Notes under the pieces: model-generated
Database searches by the model: none
The model's input: the letters and a program-made list of their open reading frames with translations, nothing else
What the model was told of the DNA's origin: nothing
Assembly: GCA_002482685.1 (NCBI GenBank)
Contig: DLGL01000056.1
Span: 10,056 to 24,726, forward strand
DNA length: 14,671 bases
From: Bacteriovoracaceae bacterium UBA7695
GTDB taxonomy: Bacteria; Bdellovibrionota; Bacteriovoracia; Bacteriovoracales; Bacteriovoracaceae
Direction of reading: 5' to 3'
In this document: positions 1 to 6,914 of the stretch, piece by piece
How the letters are laid out: every line of letters starts with the position of its first letter
Numbering within the stretch: position 1 is the stretch's first letter
Made by a program: the position numbers and the translations under genes

Positions 1-311
1 ACCATAAAGATCATAAAATCTAAACCAGTAAGGGAAGGATAAAAATAAGGACGCTCGGGCAAAAATCCGATATTTTTTAAGATATCCATCTTTGATTTAC
101 CAAGAGCAGACGAAAATGTTACTTCTCCAGAAGTCGGTCGGATAAAATCCATAATAATTTTAAGAGACGTGGTTTTCCCAGCTCCATTAGCACCTAGAAA
201 TCCCACCATGGATCCTTCGGGAATTTCGAAGGAGACATTTTTCAAAGCAGTGAAGTTCTGAGCTAAAAGGTCAGACTTAAAAATTTTGCTTACATCGTTC
301 AATTTAATCAT
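1..311 (-). CDS. ABC transporter ATP-binding protein, N-terminal part (cut by window edge)
   Basis: Translating the minus strand from the ATG at 311-309 gives 103 residues, open to the left edge. The product starts MIKLNDVSKIF, as many ABC-2-type ATPases do. It has a clear Walker A (GANGAGKTT, about residues 41-49) and a Q-loop-region segment IGFLPERPYFYPSLTG (about 82-97), where an LPE replaces the more usual Q-containing form; this is common in ABC-2 export ATPases. The ABC signature, Walker B and H-loop lie beyond the edge. It should energise a membrane permease that is probably encoded next, outside the window. Its position next to pilA recalls PilH of the Myxococcus PilGHI transporter, but that is inference only. 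The start codon is 11 bp from that of the divergent gene at 323, and no Shine-Dalgarno sequence is seen. Confidence 0.9.
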   Translation of the reverse strand, partial: MIKLNDVSKIFKSDLLAQNFTALKNVSFEIPEGSMVGFLGANGAGKTTSLKIIMDFIRPTSGEVTFSSALGKSKMDILKNIGFLPERPYFYPSLTGLDFMIFM

Positions 312-314
312 AAT
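286..314 (+). promoter_or_regulatory. Candidate sigma70-like promoter for the gene at 323
   Basis: TTGCTT at 286-291 and CATAAT at 309-314 are separated by 17 bp, the ideal spacing, with 3/6 and 5/6 matches to the consensus hexamers. Transcription would begin at about 320-323, essentially at the ATG of the following gene, which has no visible ribosome-binding site. If real, the mRNA would be leaderless or nearly so, and the promoter would lie inside the first codons of the divergent ABC ATPase gene. AT-rich DNA gives such matches by chance, so confidence is low. Confidence 0.3.
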
Positions 315-322
315 GGTATGGT

Positions 323-1150
323 ATGCATTCATCACAGCTTAGAAAACATTTTTCTTTTAAAGAACTCACCCTGCTAGTTTCAGGCCTTTCTCTTTTTGCA
401 GTCGCGGGGCGAATCCATCAAAAGACCCAAAAACCAGTTATCGAAGTTACCAAGCAGGATACTGCTCTTAACATCAACAGAAATGTTTTATTGTTTCTTA
501 GCATGGGGAATAAGAGACTCATTGCTGACACGCTTTGGGTGCAAACTTTATTAGAATCAGACGAATCTCATTATAGCAAAAAAGATCTAAACTCCTGGAT
601 GTATTTAAGATTTCTCAATATTGCAATTCTCGACCCAAAATTCTATGAGAACACTCTTTGGGGAGGCATGTACCTGTCTATCGTAAAAGACGATGTTTTA
701 GGAGCTGCTCATATTTTTGAGATTGGACTGGATAATTATCCAGAAGATTACAGACTTAATTATTTTGCCGGTTTTAATTACTACTATGAAATTGGAGACC
801 TTGCAAAAGGTTCCGAGCTCCTCACAAGAATTCAGGATTATCCACAGGCACCACCCTTCCTCAAGTCTTTAGTGAATAAACTTCGCTTCGAAGTTCATCA
901 AGACTATGAGACCGCAATGGAGTTCTTGAAGGTTACAGCTAATCAAAGCAAAGATGTTGTTTTAAAACAAAAGCTCGAAGGAGAAATTTATGCTCTCAAG
1001 GCACAAATGGATCTGGAGTGCTTAAACTCCAACAGAGAAAACTGCTCAAAAATAGATGCTGATGGCTCGCCCTACCTCTTTAAAGATGGTGTCTGGAAAG
1101 CTCAAACCACATTTAAGCCATATCGATTAAAAACAAAAAACGAGAAATAA
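323..1150 (+). CDS. Membrane-anchored TPR-like protein of unknown function
   Basis: A 275-residue protein with one N-terminal hydrophobic segment (about residues 13-29) after a short basic start, so probably a signal anchor with the rest in the periplasm. The remainder is mostly helical and rich in aromatic residues. Residues 60-80 (SMGNKRLIADTLWVQTLLES) and 100-118 (ending ENTLWGGMYL) resemble a family of poorly described proteins with degenerate tetratricopeptide repeats; residues 127-168 look like a TPR-type helical pair (LGAAHIFEIGLDNYP, then FNYYYEIGDLAKGSELL). There are two cysteines near the C-terminus (234, 241). The ATG at 323 is the first in frame, because an in-frame TAA lies at 311-313. 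No Shine-Dalgarno sequence is visible. It is divergent from an ABC ATPase gene and convergent with pilA. A role in pilus function, like PilG in Myxococcus, is possible from context only. Confidence 0.85.
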   Translation: MHSSQLRKHFSFKELTLLVSGLSLFAVAGRIHQKTQKPVIEVTKQDTALNINRNVLLFLSMGNKRLIADTLWVQTLLESDESHYSKKDLNSWMYLRFLNIAILDPKFYENTLWGGMYLSIVKDDVLGAAHIFEIGLDNYPEDYRLNYFAGFNYYYEIGDLAKGSELLTRIQDYPQAPPFLKSLVNKLRFEVHQDYETAMEFLKVTANQSKDVVLKQKLEGEIYALKAQMDLECLNSNRENCSKIDADGSPYLFKDGVWKAQTTFKPYRLKTKNEK

Positions 1151-1174
1151 AAAGGGCCCACTAGAAGTGAGCCC
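1145..1174 (-). terminator. Intrinsic terminator downstream of pilA
   Basis: Read on the minus strand, GGGCTCACT and AGTGGGCCC form a 9-bp stem with a TCT loop (one U-G wobble), followed at once by TTTTTATTT. It begins 27 nt after the pilA stop codon. On the plus strand the same hairpin carries a C-A mismatch in place of the wobble and has no T-run after it, so it should mainly stop pilA transcripts and only weakly those from the convergent gene. Confidence 0.85.
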
Positions 1175-1201
1175 TATAAGATCATGACAGTTTGAGTATT
1201 T

Positions 1202-1873
1202 TTAGAATCCGTTTCTTCTTACAACAAGAAGCTTATTATTATCCATTGTAAGGCATGAGCTTGTAGTCGTTGCTGCGAATGAACCCTCAATAATTCCGGC
1301 AGCAGATGCCACAAAGTTCATACCGGTAGCTACAGCAGGATCAGAACTTGCATCGGCCTGGGTCCCGATTGCACTGTTACATAAATGAGCCGCTTGACCA
1401 GCGTTAACCACAGTTGACCCTGTACCTTTTCCTGCTGGATAATAACTAATACCACCAGCATCTGGAGTTCCTATAACAACCTCAGTAGCAGCACCTAGAG
1501 TTTGTGAACATTGGTTAGCAGCAGTTCCAGACTGAAGACCGGAATTGACTGCAGCAGTCCACGCAGTGGCGTTAATATTTGCAGCAACGTTGAAACCGAC
1601 TGCATAGTAACGTGAGCCAACTTCAGTTCTTGGATCGTAACCCATATAATTTAAACAAGTTGCATAGATATTGAAATCTGAGAAAAAAGCCGTTTGAGCA
1701 GTATAAAGAGAAGACAACTGAAGTTTAGCTTCAGACATCTTAGCTTTGGCTTGATACTTTTTAAAGTTTGGAACAGCAACAGCAGAGAGTAGACCAATAA
1801 TAGCAACAACCACCATCAATTCAACGAGCGTAAATCCGTCTTGACGCTTAAGCGTCTTCATAAAACTTTTCAT
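1202..1873 (-). CDS. pilA: Type IV major pilin PilA
   Basis: A 223-residue prepilin subunit of the type IV pilus. The N-terminus has a basic leader ending in Gly13, then Phe14 and Glu18 (QDG/FTLVELMVVVAIIG), the classic prepilin peptidase (PilD) site with the mature Phe1 and Glu5. The mature pilin would be 210 residues. The hydrophobic helix spans about 14-37 and continues amphipathically through the KMSEAKLQLSSLYTAQ stretch. The C-terminal globular domain is Ala/Gly/Thr-rich with four cysteines (73, 122, 165, 207), enough for two disulfides. The ATG at 1873 is chosen because GGAGG lies 4 nt upstream (1878-1882); the alternative Met5 would be too far from it. It is transcribed in the same direction as pilBTC but separated by 241 bp with its own candidate promoter, and is followed by a strong terminator, so it is probably expressed separately at high level. 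Confidence 0.96.
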   Translation of the reverse strand: MKSFMKTLKRQDGFTLVELMVVVAIIGLLSAVAVPNFKKYQAKAKMSEAKLQLSSLYTAQTAFFSDFNIYATCLNYMGYDPRTEVGSRYYAVGFNVAANINATAWTAAVNSGLQSGTAANQCSQTLGAATEVVIGTPDAGGISYYPAGKGTGSTVVNAGQAAHLCNSAIGTQADASSDPAVATGMNFVASAAGIIEGSFAATTTSSCLTMDNNKLLVVRRNGF

Positions 1874-1973
1874 AGATCCTCCAATAACCAGATCATTAAG
1901 AGACCCGGCAGTTTGTATAAATAAGCTCCCCGTAGTTACCCAAAATTAAGAAATGGGCGATTCAGAGGTTCTT

Positions 1974-1985
1974 CTCTTGATTATA
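1974..1985 (-). promoter_or_regulatory. Candidate pilA promoter (-10 element)
   Basis: A perfect TATAAT reads on the minus strand at 1985-1980, which would start transcription at about 1973 and give a leader of about 100 nt before pilA. No convincing -35 hexamer lies at 16-18 bp spacing (the best are CTATGT or TATGTT), so an activator may be needed, or the match may be chance. I looked for a sigma54-type GG-N10-GC element, as drives pilA in many Proteobacteria, and found none in 1874-2114. Confidence 0.4.
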
Positions 1986-2043
1986 AATCTAAAACAAATC
2001 CAACATAGCTAATCTTACCAAATATTTTCTATCGACCCCATTA

Positions 2044-2098
2044 CGGCAACTTATGCCGGCTGCTTTAAGGGACATACTGCCTTAGAAATCCCGTTGCC
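2044..2098 (-). other. Potentially structured RNA segment between pilC and pilA
   Basis: In this spacer GGCAAC (2098-2093 on the minus strand) can pair with GTTGCC (2050-2045) to enclose a 42-nt interval. Inside it TAAGG (2084-2080) can pair with CCTTA (2070-2066). A competing small hairpin, CGGCA/TGCCG with loop TAAGT (2058-2044), uses the same 3' strand as the outer pair, so two exclusive folds are possible. No T-run follows, so it is not a standard terminator. It lies upstream of the candidate pilA -10 element and would belong to a pilC 3' tail or read-through transcript. It matches no RNA family I can recognise. Confidence 0.3.
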
Positions 2099-2114
2099 AC
2101 AGAAAAAAGTCACT

Positions 2115-3335
2115 TTACTCGCCACCACCTGCTGACATAAAGATCGGAAGGTACATGGCCACGAGAACGAACCCAATCATCCCACCCAAAAATACGAGGA
2201 TGAACGGTTCAATCAGCTTAGTAAGGTTCGAAACAAGCTCTTCAACCTCTTCTTGAAAAACATCTGCCACCTTAACCAACATGCTATCGAGGTTACCGGT
2301 TGATTCTCCTACCTTCATCATTTGTGTCACTAAAGGTGGAAAATAAGCAATTCGAGCAAGTGGCTCAGTAATAGACTTACCTTCAATTACACCCTGTCTG
2401 ACCTTGTTGAGATCCTTCGCAATTTGTGTGTTATCCAGAGTCTCAATACAAATCTCTAAGGAATCAATAATAGGAACCCCTGCGGCTAGCATAGTCGCCA
2501 AAGTTCTTGTGAACGCACCCAAGTTTCCTTTAATGATGAGCAAACCAAACAAGGGAACTTTCATAGTGAAACGATCCCACTGAATTTTACCTTCTTTGGT
2601 CTTAATGAAATTGAGAAAAAACATACTGCCTGCCACAAGAACGGCAATTAGAATGAGCGTGTAGTTTCGAAAAAAATCAGAAATATCGATAACTGTCTGA
2701 GTAACCCAGGGAATCTGTTGTCCAGATTCAGTAAGCATTCCTACAAATTGAGGAACAACGAAAGTCATGAGTCCAAAAATAACGACAAATCCGACAAATA
2801 AAACAATCACTGGATAAGTAAGTGCAGACTTAACCTGCTTTTTAAGCTTTTCTTGTTTTTCAAGAAATTCCGCCAATTTATTAAGAATAGAATCTAAGAT
2901 ACCCGCAGCTTCGCCAGCCTTAACCAGATTGCAGTAGAGTTTATCAAATCCTTGTTGCTGTGACAGCGCTTCGAATAAACTCTTTCCCTCTTCAACTTGC
3001 ATGGAAACATTTTTTATGACTCTTTTTAGAACAGGATTTAACTCTTGTTTGTGAAGAATCTCCATACACTCAAGAATAGGTACACCCGCATTAATTAGAA
3101 TCGCAAGTTGACGGGTAAACCGCATAAGCTCAGCGCGACCAAAGGGACGTGAGAGCCCCTTATCAACCATCCATTGACCAAGATCTGCTTCAAAAAAAGA
3201 AGGAGCAGTCACTTTAGTTGTACGAATGTTTTGACGACGAAGAATTTTCTTCGCATCTCTTTCGGTCGCAGCTTCGACGGTGCTTTCCACCTTCTTACCT
3301 TGCGCCGTGAATCCAATGTACTTAAACTTAGGCAT
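2115..3335 (-). CDS. pilC: Type IV pilus inner-membrane platform protein PilC
   Basis: A 406-residue polytopic inner-membrane protein, the normal length for the GspF/PilC family, on which the PilB and PilT motors act during pilus assembly and disassembly. It shows the duplicated T2SF domain: copy one (about 71-194) with FTRQLAILINAGVPILECM and GEAAGILD, copy two (about 274-396) with FTRTLATMLAAGVPIIDSL and VGESTGNLD. Membrane segments are at about 172-197, 224-243 and 377-398. The N-terminus (MPKFKYIGFTAQGKKVES) is typical of the family, supporting the ATG at 3335. The gene starts 11 nt after the pilT stop; an AAAAAAAGG stretch at the end of pilT may serve as a distant ribosome-binding site. 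It is the last gene of the pilBTC unit. It could be confused with GspF of type II secretion, but the pilT neighbour makes PilC the better name. Confidence 0.96.
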   Translation of the reverse strand: MPKFKYIGFTAQGKKVESTVEAATERDAKKILRRQNIRTTKVTAPSFFEADLGQWMVDKGLSRPFGRAELMRFTRQLAILINAGVPILECMEILHKQELNPVLKRVIKNVSMQVEEGKSLFEALSQQQGFDKLYCNLVKAGEAAGILDSILNKLAEFLEKQEKLKKQVKSALTYPVIVLFVGFVVIFGLMTFVVPQFVGMLTESGQQIPWVTQTVIDISDFFRNYTLILIAVLVAGSMFFLNFIKTKEGKIQWDRFTMKVPLFGLLIIKGNLGAFTRTLATMLAAGVPIIDSLEICIETLDNTQIAKDLNKVRQGVIEGKSITEPLARIAYFPPLVTQMMKVGESTGNLDSMLVKVADVFQEEVEELVSNLTKLIEPFILVFLGGMIGFVLVAMYLPIFMSAGGGE

Positions 3336-3346
3336 AAACTAAGTTA

Positions 3347-4477
3347 TTACCTTTTTTTCTTGGGAGAAGCATCGACACCTAACATCCTTGCCAACTCTTC
3401 AGGGTTATTTGAAAAAGTCATGGCCGACTCAGGAGTGATCAGACCAGAATCCAGAATTTTTTTAATGTTCTGATTCATGGTGAACATTCCCGTCTCATCC
3501 TGGCCAATCTGCATTTGAGAATAAATTTGGTGAACTTTATCCTCTCTTATCAAGTTTCTTATCGCGGGAGTAATTCTTAGAATTTCCTGAACAGCAACAC
3601 GCCCCTTGGGAACTTTAGGAAGAAGCTGCTGAGCAACTACACCCTGTAGTACAAACGAGAGCAGGGTTCTAATCTGTGCCTGCTGTTCATGAGAAAAGAC
3701 GTTAATAATACGGTTAATAGTCTGAATTGTAGAGTTTGTATGTAGAGTTCCAAAAACCACGTGACCAGTTTCTGCAATGGTGAGGGCAGCTTCAATCGTT
3801 TCGGGATCCCTTAACTCACCCACTAAAACGATATCAGGATCTTGTCTTAAAAGAGATTTGATCCCTTTTCCAAAACTTAGAGTATCAGCACCTACTTCCC
3901 TCTGGTTCACAAGAGAGAGCTTATGCTGATGCACAAATTCAATAGGGTCTTCGAGTGTAATGATATGACTTGCTGAACCTGAGTTTAGTTTATCAATAAT
4001 AGAAGCCAAAGTCGTCGACTTACCGGAGCCAGTTGGTCCTGTGACAAGAAAAAGTCCTGATGAAACGTTTACCATTTCTAAAAGGATCGGCGGAAGTCCA
4101 AGAGCTTCAAAATCTGGAATCAAACTAGGAATCTGTCGAAATACTGCTGCAACAGCACCCTTTGAGTAGAATACGTTAGCACGAAAACGAGCAAGTCCTT
4201 TGATACCAAATGAAAAGTCTAGTTCTAGATTTTTCTCAAGTTCAGCTTTTTGTTTCTCAGTTAAAATTTGATAAATAAGCCGCTTCGTATCTTCAGCTGT
4301 TAAGCTACCTACTTTTACACGGACAATATCGCCACTTACCCTCATACCTGGAGCACTTCCGACAGTTAAATGGAGATCGGAAGCGCCGTTATCAACCATA
4401 ACCTTAAAAAGCTGTTGAATCTGGAGATTTCCTATTCCTTGCTCAACTGATGTTTTGGTTTGCGTATTATCCGACAT
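3347..4477 (-). CDS. pilT: Type IV pilus retraction ATPase PilT
   Basis: A 376-residue hexameric cytoplasmic ATPase that powers pilus retraction and hence twitching. Motifs: the N-terminal PAS-like domain with ASDLHLTVGSAPGMRVSG (32-49), Walker A GPTGSGKST (147-155), Asp box ITLEDPIE (173-180), Walker B region RQDPDIVLVGELRD (211-224), His box GHVVFGTLHTN (238-248), and the PilT-specific AIRNLIRE (305-312) needed for retraction, followed by HQIYSQMQIG. The presence of AIRNLIRE and the lack of the PilB zinc site separate it from extension ATPases. It is slightly longer than textbook PilT (about 345), owing to short N- and C-terminal extensions, the latter ending KKKR. The ATG at 4477 has AGGAG 9 nt upstream, and the TAG stop of pilB is joined to it (TAGGAG), suggesting coupled translation. 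Confidence 0.97.
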   Translation of the reverse strand: MSDNTQTKTSVEQGIGNLQIQQLFKVMVDNGASDLHLTVGSAPGMRVSGDIVRVKVGSLTAEDTKRLIYQILTEKQKAELEKNLELDFSFGIKGLARFRANVFYSKGAVAAVFRQIPSLIPDFEALGLPPILLEMVNVSSGLFLVTGPTGSGKSTTLASIIDKLNSGSASHIITLEDPIEFVHQHKLSLVNQREVGADTLSFGKGIKSLLRQDPDIVLVGELRDPETIEAALTIAETGHVVFGTLHTNSTIQTINRIINVFSHEQQAQIRTLLSFVLQGVVAQQLLPKVPKGRVAVQEILRITPAIRNLIREDKVHQIYSQMQIGQDETGMFTMNQNIKKILDSGLITPESAMTFSNNPEELARMLGVDASPKKKR

Positions 4478-4487
4478 CTAAGAACTC

Positions 4488-6164
4488 CTAAAGTTGATCT
4501 GAAGCTGAGTTAGAAACAGCTTCCTCAAGTGTTGTTAAACCTTGTGCCACTTTTGTTAAAGCACACATGCGTAAAGTCTTCATCCCATCCCGAATCGCCT
4601 GCTTTTTGAGATCATCAGCAGAGGCATTTCTAAGAATCAATTCACGAACTTTTGGAGTTACTGCCAAAACTTCGTAAATAGCTACTCGACCTTTATAGCC
4701 GGTATTATTACAAAGCTCACAGCCCTTACCTTGGTAAACTTTAATCTTTTCTGCTGAGGCAGGGGCAAATCCACATGCAATTAGTTCATCTGCCGGAATC
4801 TTTTTCTCTTCACGACAATTAATACAAATCTTACGACAAAGGCGTTGAGCAACGATAACGTTCAAGGCTGCAACTACAAGGAAGGGCTCGATTCCCATAT
4901 TTAGAAGTCGGGTAACTGTGGCAGGAGCATCGTTAGTATGCAAAGTAGATAAAACTAAGTGTCCTGTGAGAGCAGCTTCAACTGCAATTTCTCCCACCTC
5001 TAAATCCCGAATCTCTCCCACCATAATAATATCTGGATCTTGTCGTAAAAATGCTTTTAAGGCAGTAGCAAAGGTTAAACCAACATCTTTTTTGACGTTA
5101 ACTTGGTTACATCCTTCCAGGTTGAACTCACAGGGATCTTCAGCTGTAGAAATGTTGCTATCGGGAGTATTGAGATCAGCAAGTGCGGAATAGAGGGTTG
5201 TGGTTTTACCAGAACCCGTTGGGCCTGTCACAAGACACATTCCATAAGGTCTATGGATACCTTCTTTAAATACTTCCAGTTGCTTTGCCTCAAATCCCAA
5301 TTTTGTCATATCTAGCTGAAGGTTACTGGAATCCAATAATCGAAGAACGATTTTTTCTCCAAACAATGTAGGCAAGGATGAAACTCGATAATCAATTGGT
5401 TTACCACCAATAAGAAGTTTAATCCGCCCATCTTGTGGTTTACGTTTTTCAGAAATATCCATCTGGGACATAATCTTCAGACGAGAAACGACAGGCGCCA
5501 TCATACTTTTTGGAGGTTGAGCCACCTCAACTAGGTTCCCGTCAATACGTAGTCTTACTCTAAAAATTCTCTCGTAAGGCTCTACATGAATATCGGAAGC
5601 TTTCTTGACGAAAGCTTCCGCCAGAAGCCGGTTAACAAAGGTTACAACATCATCAGAAATATCTTCGGCCTTAATATTTTCTTCTGCAGCAGCAGCTGAG
5701 GCTGCCGTTACTTCCTGAATATTATTAATGAGATCGTCTACTGAGTCTTTAATACCCGAATAGAGCTTTCTCCATGAAGAGATATTAGTGAGAATGAATT
5801 CAACTTGTTTTTTAAATAAATCAGTGAGCTCTTTAGTCGCTTCCCCTACAACGCTTGGGTCAAATGTTGCCAAGGTGATTTTGGAAGCCGTTTTTTGAAT
5901 AGGAATAGCTCGCCATTTAACTACGTAACGTTTTTTTAGACTTTGCAAAGTTTCTGATGGAACTTTTGCATTTCTGAGATCAATAAAAGTAAGAGAAAAT
6001 CTTTCAGAACAAACTTTGGCAAATTTGTTTTCATCGAAATAGGGCATCGATAAGAGTTCGAACTCATTAATCTCATCTTCTTTACCCATAGAAAGACGAC
6101 GCAACTCTTTGAGAGTGGCCATCCCGGTATTGGTGACTATATCGATAAACTCTTTGCGAATCAT
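4488..6164 (-). CDS. pilB: Type IV pilus extension ATPase PilB
   Basis: A 558-residue hexameric cytoplasmic ATPase of the GspE/PilB family that drives pilin polymerisation with PilC. An N-terminal T2SSE_N-like region (about 30-135) is followed by an Ala/Glu-rich linker (about 150-168), then the N2 domain with KKASDIHVEPYE (187-198). Catalytic motifs: Walker A GPTGSGKTTT (314-323), Asp box STAEDPCEF (339-347), Walker B region RQDPDIIMVGEIRD (374-387), His box GHLVLSTLHTND (401-412). The tetracysteine zinc site is present as C447-x2-C450 and C482-x2-C485. The gene is first of pilBTC, 63 nt downstream of aroE. The ATG at 6164 lacks a normally spaced ribosome-binding site; the best candidate, AAAGGG, sits in the loop of an inverted repeat just upstream (6169-6197). 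GspE is the alternative, less likely with pilT adjacent. Confidence 0.96.
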   Translation of the reverse strand: MIRKEFIDIVTNTGMATLKELRRLSMGKEDEINEFELLSMPYFDENKFAKVCSERFSLTFIDLRNAKVPSETLQSLKKRYVVKWRAIPIQKTASKITLATFDPSVVGEATKELTDLFKKQVEFILTNISSWRKLYSGIKDSVDDLINNIQEVTAASAAAAEENIKAEDISDDVVTFVNRLLAEAFVKKASDIHVEPYERIFRVRLRIDGNLVEVAQPPKSMMAPVVSRLKIMSQMDISEKRKPQDGRIKLLIGGKPIDYRVSSLPTLFGEKIVLRLLDSSNLQLDMTKLGFEAKQLEVFKEGIHRPYGMCLVTGPTGSGKTTTLYSALADLNTPDSNISTAEDPCEFNLEGCNQVNVKKDVGLTFATALKAFLRQDPDIIMVGEIRDLEVGEIAVEAALTGHLVLSTLHTNDAPATVTRLLNMGIEPFLVVAALNVIVAQRLCRKICINCREEKKIPADELIACGFAPASAEKIKVYQGKGCELCNNTGYKGRVAIYEVLAVTPKVRELILRNASADDLKKQAIRDGMKTLRMCALTKVAQGLTTLEEAVSNSASDQL

Positions 6165-6168
6165 TTTA

Positions 6169-6197
6169 CTGGTAACCCTTTAATACTATGTTACCAG
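6169..6197 (-). promoter_or_regulatory. Perfect 8-bp inverted repeat immediately upstream of pilB
   Basis: On the minus strand CTGGTAAC, a 13-nt loop and GTTACCAG end 4 nt before the pilB ATG. The arms are perfectly complementary. The loop contains AAAGGG, the only ribosome-binding-like sequence before pilB; it lies about 11 nt from the ATG in linear sequence but would be brought closer to it by the hairpin. There is no T-run after it on the minus strand, so it is not a terminator for aroE. It could be a DNA operator or an RNA hairpin controlling pilB translation. A second small palindrome, CTGAATTTTCAG, lies at 6201-6212. Confidence 0.55.
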
Positions 6198-6227
6198 TTT
6201 CTGAATTTTCAGCACTTAGTTTAATGA

Positions 6228-6914
6228 TTAAATGGGCCAAAAGTCTTTAGCCGCTTGCGCCTGAAGAAAAAGCATTTCTTGACCATCGTGGTATTCTTTT
6301 ACAAGAAATGGAAGAGCATTTTGATGGGGAATAAAATGATAGTTTAAATCCCAAAAGATATTTTGGGGTGATTGCTGGCCAGAAAAGACAAAATCCCTGG
6401 AGCAGGCATTGATAACAATATTCTGAGCGGACCGATTCTCAAATGGTTTCAGGTCCATATGGGCCATATTGGGATTTGTGTTTCGAGATATGTTCACTAA
6501 CGATAGGCCCAGTTCAGCTGCCACTATCGTAACCAACTTTGCCATGGAGCCGCTACCTAAAAGTACGAGATGAGGGGTTTGGTGGTTTAGCTTAAATTCT
6601 TTTAGTATTAACCGCACTGCCAGCAGATCTGTGTTGGTGCCAAAGATACCTGTTGATTGAAAGCTCAAGGTATTTATGAAGCCTAGAGCGGCGACAGTAG
6701 GGTCAGTGATAGTAACTTGATTAAAATAATGGGTCTTGTAGGGGGAAGTAATATTTACCCCTACATAGTTCCGGGCCAGGTCAGAAAGTTTAGGCAATTT
6801 ATCTTCGCTATCCACATCTAAGAGGTCATACTCCACACTCTCATCAATAAGTTTGCGATAAATCGCAGGTGATCGTGAATGTGAAATATTTTTACCGATA
6901 AGGGCAAACCTCAT
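6228..6914 (-). CDS. aroE: Shikimate dehydrogenase (short form)
   Basis: A 228-residue cytoplasmic enzyme expected to reduce 3-dehydroshikimate to shikimate with NADPH in chorismate synthesis. Substrate-site motifs are intact: SHSRSP (11-16), NITSPYKT with the catalytic Lys60 (54-61), Asn81 in GFINT, the Asp96 of GTNTD (92-96), and the C-terminal LQAQAAKDFW with Gln218. The cofactor half is divergent: the usual GxGGxA loop reads GSGSMA (120-125) and the NRT-type motif reads SRNT (143-146). It is about 40 residues shorter than the typical length near 270, mostly from the nucleotide-binding half. The ATG at 6914 overlaps the ribF stop (ATGA). It is last in the Bat-ribF operon and 63 nt ahead of pilB. 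A related quinate/shikimate dehydrogenase is possible, but AroE is more likely. Confidence 0.88.
   Translation of the reverse strand: MRFALIGKNISHSRSPAIYRKLIDESVEYDLLDVDSEDKLPKLSDLARNYVGVNITSPYKTHYFNQVTITDPTVAALGFINTLSFQSTGIFGTNTDLLAVRLILKEFKLNHQTPHLVLLGSGSMAKLVTIVAAELGLSLVNISRNTNPNMAHMDLKPFENRSAQNIVINACSRDFVFSGQQSPQNIFWDLNYHFIPHQNALPFLVKEYHDGQEMLFLQAQAAKDFWPI

Noticed and set aside
1874..2114. A cyclic-di-GMP (GEMM-I) riboswitch before pilA
   Set aside because: The spacer holds GGCAAC and other GEMM-like fragments, but the conserved GACGCAAAGCC core is absent and the helices do not fit the family.
6165..6227. Terminator between aroE and pilB
   Set aside because: The inverted repeat at 6169-6197 has no T-run after it on the minus strand and abuts the pilB start codon.
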